The notes under the pieces: model-generated
Database searches by the model: none
Told to the model about the DNA's origin: nothing
Seen by the model: the letters and a program-made list of their open reading frames with translations, nothing else
From: Labrenzia sp. THAF82
GTDB lineage: Bacteria; Pseudomonadota; Alphaproteobacteria; Rhizobiales; Stappiaceae
DNA: 64,000 nucleotides
Assembly (NCBI RefSeq): GCF_009363435.1
Contig: NZ_CP045354.1
Coordinates: 4,058,501 to 4,122,500 of the forward strand
Direction of reading: 5' to 3'
Program-made: the position numbers and the translations under genes
In this document: in pieces, positions 1 to 9,022 of the stretch
How the letters are laid out: each line of letters opens with the position of its first letter
Position numbering within the stretch: the first letter of the stretch is position 1

Positions 1-1258
1 CCAGTTCAGTGGCGCCTTCGCCGACGATATGACAACCGAGCAATCGCCGGGTCTTGAGCGAGAAGATCAATTTCAACATCCCGGTGTCCAGTCCCATGAT
101 GTGCCCACGAGACGTTTCCCGGAACCGGGCCACTCCGCACTCATAGGCAATGCCCCGCTCTCGTATTTCTTCCTCAGTCATGCCCACAGTCGAAATTTCC
201 GGGACAGCATAAATGCCATATGGGAAGTATTCCGGTGGATCGTAGGCGGTCTCGCCCAGCGCGTGACAAGCGGCAATGCGCCCCTGCTCCATGGAAGTCG
301 ACGCAAGGCTTGGAAAGCCGATGACGTCGCCGGCGGCAAAAATATGCGGTACCGATGTCTGGAACGTCATCGGATCGACTTTCAATCGCCCCCTGTGGTC
401 GGTTTCAAGTCCACACTTGTCCAGGGCCAAGGCGGGCGTGGCCCCCATGCGGCCGGCCGCAAACAATATGACATTTGATCGGATGCAACGCCCCCCTTCC
501 AAGGTGATCTCGCAGTCCGCAGCCCCGTGCTTTTCAATTTTCTGAACAGTCGCACCAAAGCGCAGTGCAATGCCACGATCACGCAGCTGATGCGTGAAAT
601 CGGCGACAAGTTCCTTGTCCAGGAAATCGAGCATTGTTTCCCGGGGCTCCACAAGGGTGACGTGCACATCAAGAGCCGAGAAGATTGATGCGTATTCAAC
701 GCCGATCACACCGGCACCGATCACCGCGATTGATCTCGGCAGTTCATTCAGTTCAAGAATTTCGTCGCTATCGAGCACATATTCGCCGTCGAACGGCACG
801 TAGTCCGGTCTGAAAGGTTTTGTGCCCACCGAAATGATGAATTTCTCTGCCTCAAAGGTGTGGACTTCACCAGCTTCTCCAGTGACTTCGATTGTGTGCG
901 GACCAAGGAAGCGCGCTTCACCTCCAATAGTATCAACTTTGTTGCGGGCAAACTGATGTTCCAGAACTTCAACTTCATGGTCGAGTGTGATGTGAAGTCT
1001 GGCCCTGAGATCATCTGCTGTCAGGTCTTCTTTCACACGGTATGAACGACCGTAGAAACCACGTTCTCTCCAGCCTGTCAGATTGAGCACTGTTTCACGC
1101 AGGGTCTTGGATGGAATTGTGCCCGTATGCACAGAAACACCGCCGACCCTGCGACCGCGTTCGACGACCATTACGTTGCGGCCAAATTTTGCCGCCTGGA
1201 TCGCTGCCCTGCGTCCCGCGGGTCCGCTGCCGATCACGATAAGATCATACTTGTCCAT
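1..1258 (-). CDS. sthA: Soluble pyridine nucleotide transhydrogenase (partial, 3' end outside window)
   Basis: FAD-dependent cytosolic enzyme that exchanges reducing equivalents between NADPH and NAD. Read leftward from an ATG at 1258, the frame is open to the window edge (about 419 codons), so the C-terminal dimerisation part is missing. The N-terminus has the FAD-binding GSGPAG motif (residues 10-15). At residues 40-51 it reads GVSVHTGTIPSK. This is the SthA form of the flavoprotein disulfide reductase active site, in which the two redox cysteines of lipoamide dehydrogenase are absent. A second Rossmann motif (IGAGVIGVEYAS) and the FAD-contacting AAGDVIG segment follow. The gene is divergent from the trp leader. 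The missing cysteines are normal for SthA and separate it from lipoamide dehydrogenase and glutathione reductase. Confidence 0.9.
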   Translation of the reverse strand, partial: MDKYDLIVIGSGPAGRRAAIQAAKFGRNVMVVERGRRVGGVSVHTGTIPSKTLRETVLNLTGWRERGFYGRSYRVKEDLTADDLRARLHITLDHEVEVLEHQFARNKVDTIGGEARFLGPHTIEVTGEAGEVHTFEAEKFIISVGTKPFRPDYVPFDGEYVLDSDEILELNELPRSIAVIGAGVIGVEYASIFSALDVHVTLVEPRETMLDFLDKELVADFTHQLRDRGIALRFGATVQKIEKHGAADCEITLEGGRCIRSNVILFAAGRMGATPALALDKCGLETDHRGRLKVDPMTFQTSVPHIFAAGDVIGFPSLASTSMEQGRIAACHALGETAYDPPEYFPYGIYAVPEISTVGMTEEEIRERGIAYECGVARFRETSRGHIMGLDTGMLKLIFSLKTRRLLGCHIVGEGATEL

Positions 1259-1568
1259 TGTGCCCCTCATTGCTCCCACCACACATTGCAGCGCAACAAC
1301 AGCATCTGCAAGAAGGCGTCAAGATCCGATACCGGAAAGTCGTGAATTGAGTGTTTGCTGCGGTTCGCTCAGTTGTTGATCTGCTTGTTTGTTGAGCAAA
1401 TTTGAAGAATTTGAGCACCGGTTGGTTGCCAGTCCGGTCCAGCTCTTTGTCAGATTACGACAATGGTCACATGCAAACGATTGCTTCCATGGCGAAGTTT
1501 GATTCCATCAGACAGACGAGGCAACAAAGCCGTTGCCAACCTCTGCACCTTCCGCTATGGCTGTCTGC
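1259..1568. other. Divergent intergenic region between sthA and the trp leader
   Basis: About 310 bases carrying the 5' flank of sthA (minus strand) and the upstream promoter region of trpL-trpE(G) (plus strand). No open frame with a plausible ribosome binding site and no RNA gene is visible. The only element I can support is the sigma70-like promoter at 1533-1561, listed separately. Confidence 0.5.
1533..1561 (+). promoter_or_regulatory. Predicted promoter of the trp leader
   Basis: TTGCCA (1533-1538) and TATGGC (1556-1561) are separated by 17 bases, a reasonable -35/-10 pair. The expected start point, 7-8 bases after the -10 box, falls on the A of ATG at 1569. The leader peptide mRNA would therefore begin at or very near its own AUG. 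A leaderless trpL is known in Sinorhizobium meliloti. The assignment here is by spacing only. Confidence 0.55.
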
Positions 1569-1616
1569 ATGTTGATGAACCTGAAAGCAGCTTGGTGGTG
1601 GCGCGGCGCAAAATAG
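1569..1616 (+). CDS. trpL: trp leader peptide with three tandem Trp codons
   Basis: A 15-codon frame encoding MLMNLKAAWWWRGAK and a TAG stop, with TGG TGG TGG at 1593-1601. A run of Trp codons in a short frame just before a terminator hairpin and an anthranilate synthase gene is the hallmark of a trp attenuator. Starvation for charged tRNA-Trp would stall the ribosome on these codons and favour the antiterminator. An in-frame ATG at 1557 would give a 19-residue peptide, but it lies inside the predicted -10 box, so 1569 is preferred. Neither ATG has a clear Shine-Dalgarno sequence, consistent with leaderless translation. Confidence 0.85.
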   Translation: MLMNLKAAWWWRGAK

Positions 1617-1700
1617 GCGGCCGACGATCACTCATGCTCTGAACGGATCATATTTTCACCAAGGCCGCCGCGGGACACCGCTGGCGGCCTTGGTGCATTT
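1616..1700 (+). terminator. trp attenuator: antiterminator segment and terminator hairpin
   Basis: The terminator stem is a perfect 13-bp inverted repeat (left arm 1657-1669, right arm 1683-1695). It can extend inward with GCGG/CCGC. Only a short T stretch follows (CATTT). GGCGGCC at 1616-1622, directly after the leader stop codon, has the same sequence as part of the right arm, so it can pair with GGCCGCC in the left arm instead. These are the competing 2:3 and 3:4 pairings of classical attenuation. The T tract is weak, so termination efficiency is uncertain. Confidence 0.85.
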
Positions 1701-1748
1701 AAGAGGCTGCTGGTAACTCTAGGCAGCCATCAATACGGGAACAGACCA

Positions 1749-3935
1749 ATGCCGGCGCTGGCAGATCAGACCTATGAAACCAAAGGCGGGATCACAATCC
1801 TGCGCACCTCGCGTCCTTCCGACTATGAGACTGGGACTTCGGACTGGATCGACAGGTTGGATTCCGAGTTGGGAGCTGTCCTTGCCTCGTCCTATGAGTA
1901 TCCGGGCAGGTACACCCGTTGGGACATGGCACTGGTCAACCCTCCATTGGTGATGGAAGCAGCTGATCGTAAAGTTGAGATCCGGACACTCAACGAGCGC
2001 GGCATGGTTATCCTTCCCGCCATTCGCGATCTTTTGAAATCTCATCCGGACGTGGAAACTTTCGAGGCCAGCGATACCAAGATCGAGCTGACGGTGAAAG
2101 CGCCGGATCGCTTGTTCAACGAAGAAGAAAGATCCCGGCAGCCATCGACATTCTCGATTGTTCGGGAGTTGAAAAATTTCTTTGCCTGCGATGACGATCA
2201 GCTCGGCCTGTATGGCGCTTTTGGCTACGACGTTGCCTTTCAGTTCGAGCCGATCGATCTAAAATTGCAACGGCCTGATGATCAGCGTGATGTGGTTCTG
2301 TTTTTGCCCGATGAAATCCTGATCGTCGATCACCACGGCAAGCGGGCCTATGTTCTGGAATACGATTTCGTCGTGAACGGACGAAGCACCAAGGGGTTGG
2401 AACGAACTGGCGAAAAACGCCAATATACACCAGCCAATATTGATCCTGGCCGCGGCGATCACGAGCCAGGCGAGTATTCGAAACTTGTTGAAAAGGCCAA
2501 GGACTATTTCAGGCGTGGCGACCTGTTTGAAACTGTGCCCGGCCAGACATTCTATGAACCTTGCGCCAACCCGCCGTCTGCTGTTTCGAGACGTCTGGCT
2601 CAAATCAACCCCTCCCCTTATTCCTTCTTCTTCAATCTCGGCAACAACGAGTATCTGGTCGGTGCATCACCGGAAATGTACGTTCGCGTAACCGGTGGGC
2701 GCCGTGTGGAGACTTGCCCGATCTCCGGCACGATCAGACGCGGAAAAAACGCAATTGAAGACGAGGCGCAGATCCGCAAACTGCTGAATTCCGAAAAGGA
2801 CGAAGCGGAGCTTACAATGTGTTCCGATGTCGACCGGAATGACAAAAGCCGTGTGTGCGTCCCCGGCTCCGTCAAGGTGATCGGTCGCCGTCAGATCGAA
2901 ATGTATTCCCGCCTCATTCACACGGTGGATCACATCGAAGGCATTCTTCGCGAAGACATGGATGCGCTTGATGCGTTCCTGTCTCATACTTGGGCTGTCA
3001 CCGTCACCGGAGCACCAAAACGGTGGGCGATGCAGTTTATTGAGGACCACGAAAAGTCCTCGCGTGCCTGGTATGGCGGCGCCATTGGAGCGGTTCTCTT
3101 CAACGGCGACATGAACACCGGTCTGACACTGCGCACGGTGCGCATCAAGGATGGCATGGCTCAGATCCGTGCCGGTGCAACCCTGCTCTATGATAGCGTC
3201 CCGGAAGATGAAGAAGCCGAGACGGAACTGAAGGCGGAAGCCATGCGTGCTGCGGTCAGGGAAGCGGGTCTTGCTTCCAAGTCGGCAGAAAAACGTGAAG
3301 AAGCAAAACCCGGCAAGGGCATGAAAATCCTGCTGGTCGACCACGAGGACAGTTTCGTCCACACATTGGCGAACTATTTCCGCCAAACAGGTGCGGATGT
3401 TGTCACCTACCGCACCCCGGTTGCAGACCATGTGTTCCACGACGTGGCACCGGATCTGGTCGTTCTATCGCCCGGCCCCGGAAACCCCAAAGACTTTGAC
3501 TGCGCCGCAACCATCGGCCGTGCTCGTTCCCGTGCCTTGCCAATATTTGGCGTTTGCCTTGGTCTGCAGGCACTTTCAGAATATTTCGGCGCTGAGCTTG
3601 GTCAGTTGGAAACACCCATGCACGGAAAACCTTCGCCGATCAGCTTGTCCGGCAACTCCATGTTGTTTGATGGTCTTGAGGCACCGGTTACAGTCGGACG
3701 TTACCATTCTCTTTTCGCCAACCGTGACACACTGCCGACGGACCTGCGTGTCACTGCAGAAACTGAGGACGGAGTGGTCATGGCCGTCGAGCACCAAAAA
3801 GAACCGATCGCCGCCGTCCAGTTTCATCCTGAGTCCATTATGTCTCTTGACCAGGACGCGGGGCACAAGATTATTGAGAATGTCGTCAGCCGACTGGTGT
3901 CTGCAAAAGCGCAGGACGTCGCAGCGGCATCGTGA
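1749..3935 (+). CDS. trpE(G): Fused anthranilate synthase components I and II
   Basis: First committed enzyme of tryptophan biosynthesis: chorismate plus glutamine gives anthranilate. The 728-residue chain combines the chorismate-binding TrpE part (roughly 1-510) and a TrpG glutamine amidotransferase from about residue 525. TrpE motifs include [12 protein letters not shown] and [14 protein letters not shown]. In the amidotransferase, the nucleophile is Cys603 in GVCLGLQ and the His-Glu pair is at 693/695 in QFHPES. The single-chain TrpE(G) is characteristic of Rhizobiales such as Rhizobium and Brucella. The ATG at 1749 has GGGA upstream. Expression should be controlled by the upstream attenuator, and feedback inhibition by tryptophan is known for the family. 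Confidence 0.97.
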   Translation: MPALADQTYETKGGITILRTSRPSDYETGTSDWIDRLDSELGAVLASSYEYPGRYTRWDMALVNPPLVMEAADRKVEIRTLNERGMVILPAIRDLLKSHPDVETFEASDTKIELTVKAPDRLFNEEERSRQPSTFSIVRELKNFFACDDDQLGLYGAFGYDVAFQFEPIDLKLQRPDDQRDVVLFLPDEILIVDHHGKRAYVLEYDFVVNGRSTKGLERTGEKRQYTPANIDPGRGDHEPGEYSKLVEKAKDYFRRGDLFETVPGQTFYEPCANPPSAVSRRLAQINPSPYSFFFNLGNNEYLVGASPEMYVRVTGGRRVETCPISGTIRRGKNAIEDEAQIRKLLNSEKDEAELTMCSDVDRNDKSRVCVPGSVKVIGRRQIEMYSRLIHTVDHIEGILREDMDALDAFLSHTWAVTVTGAPKRWAMQFIEDHEKSSRAWYGGAIGAVLFNGDMNTGLTLRTVRIKDGMAQIRAGATLLYDSVPEDEEAETELKAEAMRAAVREAGLASKSAEKREEAKPGKGMKILLVDHEDSFVHTLANYFRQTGADVVTYRTPVADHVFHDVAPDLVVLSPGPGNPKDFDCAATIGRARSRALPIFGVCLGLQALSEYFGAELGQLETPMHGKPSPISLSGNSMLFDGLEAPVTVGRYHSLFANRDTLPTDLRVTAETEDGVVMAVEHQKEPIAAVQFHPESIMSLDQDAGHKIIENVVSRLVSAKAQDVAAAS

Positions 3936-4003
3936 TGCTTGTCACGGCGGTTCCATACCAATCGCCGTGTGCTGCCTGCCACTGCATTTAGAAGAGGTTT
4001 CCT

Positions 4004-4528
4004 TTGCACATCCTGCTCGCAGCGCTCGCACTTGTTGCCATCATAGCCTACTGGATCTTTCGAACCGGCCAGACCACACAGTCCTCGGGCACTGCCCTTG
4101 AAGCACCTCAGAACGTCAAAGCGGCGGCCAATCGGTTTGGATACAAAGCACTTCTGAACCAGCATCCGACGGAAAGCGTTGATGATCCGCGTGTGACGGG
4201 TGCTGCGTTGCTGATACTGGTCGCGGAAATTGATGGCGGCATTTCCAGGGCAGAAAAGGAGAGTATAGAGGAACAGTTGCGGAAGGTCTTTGAGCTTTCT
4301 GAGTCGGATTCCAGAGAGCTCTATGTTTTCGCTAAATGGATCGCCAGCCAGAGCAGCAATCAGGATGACATGATCCGCAGACTGATCATGCGAACCGTTA
4401 AGCTCGGCGGACGGGATACAATTCCAGACATGATGCAGATGGTGAACGCGGTAGGGCGCGCCGATACGGGAACTTTGACCGATGACACGCAACAGGTGAT
4501 AGAGCGATTGAAGCAACTCCTGAACTGA
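4004..4528 (+). CDS. Membrane-anchored TerB-like protein
   Basis: A 174-residue protein with one N-terminal membrane segment (residues 3-19), a short linker and a helical C-terminal domain. In that domain, LLILVAEIDGGISRAEKESI resembles the acidic metal-binding helix pair of the TerB/TerB-like fold. The start is TTG at 4004 with GAAGAGG just upstream. It follows trpE(G) after 68 bases on the same strand and may be co-transcribed. TerB-like domains occur in tellurite and other stress proteins, but nothing else of a ter operon is present, so no resistance function is claimed. Confidence 0.6.
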   Translation: MHILLAALALVAIIAYWIFRTGQTTQSSGTALEAPQNVKAAANRFGYKALLNQHPTESVDDPRVTGAALLILVAEIDGGISRAEKESIEEQLRKVFELSESDSRELYVFAKWIASQSSNQDDMIRRLIMRTVKLGGRDTIPDMMQMVNAVGRADTGTLTDDTQQVIERLKQLLN

Positions 4529-4758
4529 CAAAGAGACCGTACAGACTAGCAGCTCAAAACAAGAGTTTGGCCATGACGTCTTTTGCCTGTTTGAAGACGA
4601 GCCATTTCGGTGTTTAATCCCTTAGAACATAATCTATAATCGGCAACAGACACGTTTGGTTTTCAAGGTCATTGTCATTGAATTCAGCCGCTCGCTGGCC
4701 TTCAACGGAAGAAGCCTCTGACGTCAGAAACTGCGAGAATAGGCACCAGGGAGAAAAC

Positions 4759-5685
4759 ATGTTCGAGGCCTTCCGCCGGATAGGTTCAAAGTTCCTGCGG
4801 TCATCTCTGATGTCTATCTACGCCATTGTTTTGGCCAGTGGACCTAGCCTCGTCGCAAGCGCACAAGAAAGTGGGAATGCGGAGAACCAGGACGTTCAAA
4901 ACCACATTCTCGGCATTGGCATTTGCCCGCCTTGGAACCCACAGTCGCCGGAAATGTGCAAGAACAGCTTGGACAAGGTTATGTCCGCACTCGCACCACG
5001 ACTTGATGCAAGTCCCAGCCAGACGCATTTGCTCGTGAACGAAGGAGCCAGTGCATCCGCGCTGAAGCTAAAAGCAACAGAACTTTCCAACAATCTCGGC
5101 CCGGATGACCGTCTGATCATCTACGCGAACCTTCCCTTAAGCAGCGCAGAGGTGGCTGACGCAGATACAGCCTTCGGCCATGTTTTGGAACTCTGGGCCG
5201 ATCAGTCCCCCGAAACAGCCGGCGAAGCAATAGCTGAAGGCATCTGGATGTCTGCGCCGGCCTTCGCGGCCATGATACATACCATTCGCGCCGGTGAAGT
5301 TGTGCTGATCCTCGACACCAACAATTCCTATGCGGTTAATCTGGACCTTCTGGATGAGCATTCAGTCGATCTTGAAAACCGGCCAGAAGCGCTCGTCACA
5401 TCATCCGGCCAGGGCCAGATGGCCAACTATAGCGCTGACAGAACGATATCCCTGTTCGCGAAGCACTTGTCCCTGGCTCTCGGTGAAACAGAGGGAACGC
5501 TCCTCGATGTGATGACCGCTGCCTCGCAAGGTACGAGACAAGCGGCAATTCCGATCTGCGCCTCCTTGAAGGAACATCAAGGCGCTGACAGCGACCACTC
5601 GCCTGATTGCACACAAGTGCCCGAAGTCCACGATCCGGACAGTCTGCTCAGTCAAACGCTCCTGGCCCCGTTGCCGGAGAGCTGA
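4759..5685 (+). CDS. Secreted caspase-fold protein lacking the catalytic dyad
   Basis: A 308-residue protein with an N-terminal hydrophobic signal region (about 13-36, ending VASA) and a domain that follows the layout of peptidase family C14. LGIGIC is the first strand. DDRLIIYANLP sits where caspases have YFSGHG. VVLILDTNNS sits where they have LLLDACRS. EALVTSSGQGQMA matches the later SSpgQxA strand. By this alignment the catalytic His is Pro126 and the catalytic Cys is Asn188, so it should not be a protease. The ATG at 4759 follows AGGGAGAA. An upstream in-frame start at 4672 lacks such a site. Family membership was judged by eye. Confidence 0.5.
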   Translation: MFEAFRRIGSKFLRSSLMSIYAIVLASGPSLVASAQESGNAENQDVQNHILGIGICPPWNPQSPEMCKNSLDKVMSALAPRLDASPSQTHLLVNEGASASALKLKATELSNNLGPDDRLIIYANLPLSSAEVADADTAFGHVLELWADQSPETAGEAIAEGIWMSAPAFAAMIHTIRAGEVVLILDTNNSYAVNLDLLDEHSVDLENRPEALVTSSGQGQMANYSADRTISLFAKHLSLALGETEGTLLDVMTAASQGTRQAAIPICASLKEHQGADSDHSPDCTQVPEVHDPDSLLSQTLLAPLPES

Positions 5686-5751
5686 CGAGAGAACACTGCA
5701 TCGCACGGACTAGGGGCGTGCAACTTCACAGAAAATCACTGCAACTTTCAC

Positions 5752-6843
5752 CTAGCCAGCAGTAGTAGGCTCCTGGCCGCAAAAATTCTGCGCCGCTACC
5801 TCTATGGGTTTCACAAGCCGGGCTTCCGCGGTTCGTTGGCGTGGTTCACCTTTTAACCGCGCTCCCAACCATGCCCAGTCGTCTTCTTCCACGCGAACCT
5901 GGTCCACAACACGTTCCGGTTCGATCGGTTGCAACTTGTCGTCCTTTTGCTCCGCGATGGCAAAACGAAAAGCATAGCCTGGCGTCAATCCCATGCGCAG
6001 GTCCGATACAACAACTTTCCCATCGACCAGATCAGCCTTGTAAAAACCTCTGCTAAACCATTCCAGTTTGTTGAATGCAGGCGTGTCCTCAATACAAGCA
6101 ACAAGTTCCGGGTGACGAGGATGCGCATAGATTTCCGGATCTCCATCCCCATCAAAGAGAGAAACATAGAGGTTTTGGTATTGGTCATCCTTGAGGCCGA
6201 TAACCTTCCATAGAAGAATATTGAACGGCGCGGCAATGGCATAAATCGTGTCAGGAGGAGTGCCCACTTCAGCAAACAATTGCTCGGCTTTACCCTCGAC
6301 AACTTTCTGGACGACCATCGAAAGCCCCAGATATCCGGTCGAAAAAATCAGGGCTGCAGCTACTCCATTTCGAAAGCGTGTTGTCCAGGATTTCTTGAAA
6401 AGTGCCCAGATGACGATTGCAAGCAGTGGAAGCGAATATGTCGGATCGATGATGAACACTGAGCCAACCCCAACAGGATCGGGGTACAACGGCCAGAATA
6501 TTCTGGTTCCGTAAACGGTCATCGCATCGATAACGGCGTGCGTCGACAGACACAGAAACACGGTTGCCCAGACGAGCCATCTGCTTTCCCGCAGTCCCTT
6601 GAACAATCGCAGCAGAATTTCTCCGATCACTGGCGCTGCAAGCGCATGGACAAAAACAGAATGCGTCCAGCCGCGATGATACACAAAGCTGTCTATGGGG
6701 TCGTCAAAGGGGATAAATACATCCAGATCCGGCAAGGTGCCCAGCACACCTCCTATGAGCACCGCCTTCCGCGGACCTACCTTGCTCCCCAGACAAGCAG
6801 TGGAGACGACCGCGCCAAGGGCAAATTGTGTCAAAGAATCCAT
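5752..6843 (-). CDS. Membrane-bound metal-dependent hydrolase family protein (YdjM/DUF457-like)
   Basis: A 363-residue inner-membrane protein starting MDSLTQFALGA, the usual opening of this family. It has clustered acidic and histidine residues in the N-terminal membrane part: PDLD near 36-39, HRGWTHS near 52-58, and STHAVIDAMT. These are the conserved putative metal ligands. Several hydrophobic segments precede a soluble C-terminal domain of about 170 residues. The ATG at 6843 is chosen to match family starts; a GTG at 6900 would add 19 residues. The biochemical role of the family is poorly defined. The gene lies downstream of ilvD on the same strand and converges with the caspase-like gene. 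Confidence 0.75.
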   Translation of the reverse strand: MDSLTQFALGAVVSTACLGSKVGPRKAVLIGGVLGTLPDLDVFIPFDDPIDSFVYHRGWTHSVFVHALAAPVIGEILLRLFKGLRESRWLVWATVFLCLSTHAVIDAMTVYGTRIFWPLYPDPVGVGSVFIIDPTYSLPLLAIVIWALFKKSWTTRFRNGVAAALIFSTGYLGLSMVVQKVVEGKAEQLFAEVGTPPDTIYAIAAPFNILLWKVIGLKDDQYQNLYVSLFDGDGDPEIYAHPRHPELVACIEDTPAFNKLEWFSRGFYKADLVDGKVVVSDLRMGLTPGYAFRFAIAEQKDDKLQPIEPERVVDQVRVEEDDWAWLGARLKGEPRQRTAEARLVKPIEVAAQNFCGQEPTTAG

Positions 6844-6970
6844 GAAGACAACCGGTGGGATAAGAAACGACAAAGTTAGCCGGTTATGTGAGGCACGCAC
6901 CAGCAGAAGACAATGGTCAGAAATTGAAAAAGGCGGAAGTTTTCTGCCTGTTTCCGGTGCAACTGTCTGC

Positions 6971-8815
6971 TTAGTCCACTTCTCTGATAGCGCCTTTGGC
7001 AGCGCTCGTTGTCATTTTGGCGTATGCCTTGAGTGCTTTGGTAACCTTGCGTTTGCGTTTTTCAAGTGGCTTCCAGGCTTCCTCGCCCTTGGCATTCATG
7101 GCAGCACGGCGATCTGCAAGTTCCTCGTCTGTGAGGTCAACTCGCAAGACACGGTTCGGAATGTCGATGACAATCGTGTCGCCTTCTTCCACGAGGCCAA
7201 CTGCGCCGCCTTCAGCGGCTTCCGGCGACATGTGACCGATTGAGAGGCCGGATGTACCGCCGGAAAAACGCCCATCCGTGATCAGTGCACATTCCTTGCC
7301 AAGCCCTTTCGACTTCAAATAGCTGGTCGGATAGAGCATTTCCTGCATGCCAGGACCACCGCGCGGACCTTCATACCGGATTAAAACGACGTCGCCCGCT
7401 TTGACCTTGTTGGTGAGAATTGCAGAAACGGCGCTGTCCTGACTTTCAAAAATACGGGCCGGGCCAACAAATTTCAGGATGCTATCGTCCACTCCAGCTG
7501 TTTTCACAACGCAGCCGTCTTCAGCAATATTGCCGTAAAGCACGGCAAGTCCGCCATCTGTGCTGTAGGCATGATCCAGTTCGCGAATTACTCCCGACTG
7601 GCGATCAAGATCAAGATCGTCCCAACGGCGGTCCTGGCTAAAGGCCGTCTGAGTGGGCACGCCACCTGGAGCGGCTTTGTAAAACTCATGCACACTTTCA
7701 GAGTTTGTCTGGCAAATGTCCCACCTGGCCAATGCCTTTTTCATGCTGGAGGTGTGAACGGTCGGAATGTCCGAGTGCAGCAATCCTGCCCGATCGAGCT
7801 CGCCCAGGATCCCCATGATGCCCCCTGCCCGATGGACATCTTCCATATGGATATTTTCAACCGCAGGCGCGACCTTGCAGAGCACCGGCACCTTTCTGGA
7901 CAAGCGATCGATATCGTCCATGGTGAAGCCGATTTCACCTTCATATGACGCGGCCAAGAGGTGCAGAATTGTGTTGGTGGACCCCCCCATTGAAATGTCG
8001 AGGCTCATGGCATTTTCAAAGGCCTGGAAATTGGCGATCTTGCGTGGAAGCACGCTCTCGTCATCCTGCTCGTAGTATCTTTTGGCAAGATCCACAATCA
8101 AATGTCCGGCTTCGACGAAAAGGCGCTCTCGGTCAGCATGCGTGGCGAGGGTTGAACCGTTTCCAGGCAGAGATAGTCCCAACGCTTCCGTCAAACAATT
8201 CATGGAGTTGGCCGTGAACATCCCCGAACACGAGCCGCAGGTTGGGCATGCATTTTGTTCCATGGACAACACGTCCGCGTCAGACATGTTTTCGTCTGCG
8301 GCCGCAACCATTGCATCAATGAGATCGATTGCCTTCTCAACCCCGTTTTCGAGCACAACCTTGCCGGCTTCCATCGGTCCACCAGAAACAAAAACGGCAG
8401 GAATGTTCAGCCGCATGACGGCATTCAACATACCTGGGGTGATCTTGTCGCAATTGGAAATACAAACAATCGCGTCCGCGCAGTGGCCGTTGACCATGTA
8501 TTCAATGGCATCGGAGATCACTTCGCGCGAGGGAAGCGAATAGAGCATGCCGTCATGGCCCATCGCGATGCCATCATCGACCGCAATCGTATTGAACTCC
8601 TTGGCAACTCCGCCAGCCTTTTCCACTTCACGGGCCACAAGCTGACCGAGGTCCTTCAAATGGACATGACCCGGCACGAACTGAGTGAACGAGTTGGCAA
8701 TCGCGATGATGGGTTTGCCGAAATCGTCTTCCTTCATCCCTGTAGCACGCCAAAGGCCGCGTGCACCGGCCATGTTACGGCCATGGGTTGAGGTTCTTGA
8801 ACGATAGGGAGGCAT
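6971..8815 (-). CDS. ilvD: Dihydroxy-acid dehydratase
   Basis: Iron-sulfur enzyme of valine, leucine and isoleucine biosynthesis that dehydrates 2,3-dihydroxy acids to 2-keto acids. It has 614 residues, the expected length. Signatures are the N-terminal [26 protein letters not shown] in the first IlvD/Edd signature (cluster cysteine), [20 protein letters not shown] and, near the C-terminus, [20 protein letters not shown]. The chain is complete with no missing motif. It stands alone; no ilvB/ilvC or leu genes are in the window. Confidence 0.97.
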   Translation of the reverse strand: MPPYRSRTSTHGRNMAGARGLWRATGMKEDDFGKPIIAIANSFTQFVPGHVHLKDLGQLVAREVEKAGGVAKEFNTIAVDDGIAMGHDGMLYSLPSREVISDAIEYMVNGHCADAIVCISNCDKITPGMLNAVMRLNIPAVFVSGGPMEAGKVVLENGVEKAIDLIDAMVAAADENMSDADVLSMEQNACPTCGSCSGMFTANSMNCLTEALGLSLPGNGSTLATHADRERLFVEAGHLIVDLAKRYYEQDDESVLPRKIANFQAFENAMSLDISMGGSTNTILHLLAASYEGEIGFTMDDIDRLSRKVPVLCKVAPAVENIHMEDVHRAGGIMGILGELDRAGLLHSDIPTVHTSSMKKALARWDICQTNSESVHEFYKAAPGGVPTQTAFSQDRRWDDLDLDRQSGVIRELDHAYSTDGGLAVLYGNIAEDGCVVKTAGVDDSILKFVGPARIFESQDSAVSAILTNKVKAGDVVLIRYEGPRGGPGMQEMLYPTSYLKSKGLGKECALITDGRFSGGTSGLSIGHMSPEAAEGGAVGLVEEGDTIVIDIPNRVLRVDLTDEELADRRAAMNAKGEEAWKPLEKRKRKVTKALKAYAKMTTSAAKGAIREVD

Positions 8816-9022
8816 TTCACTTATCCGTCTTGCTGGCGGGCATTTTCATCGCCTCAACGGCTGAAACCCGTCAATCCGGATCCAGATAAATGCCCATTTG
8901 TCATTGATCAGGGTGTGACAGGTTTTTGAAATTCGGGAAAGGACAGATCCTCGAAAAAGAGTACGCTCCGGTACGGTTGGCGATTTAAAGGTCATGAATT
9001 CGCACAATCGACATATGGTTGC

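Noticed and set aside
1..1258. SthA lacking the redox disulfide as evidence of a degenerate enzyme
   Set aside because: Absence of the two cysteines is the normal form of soluble transhydrogenases.
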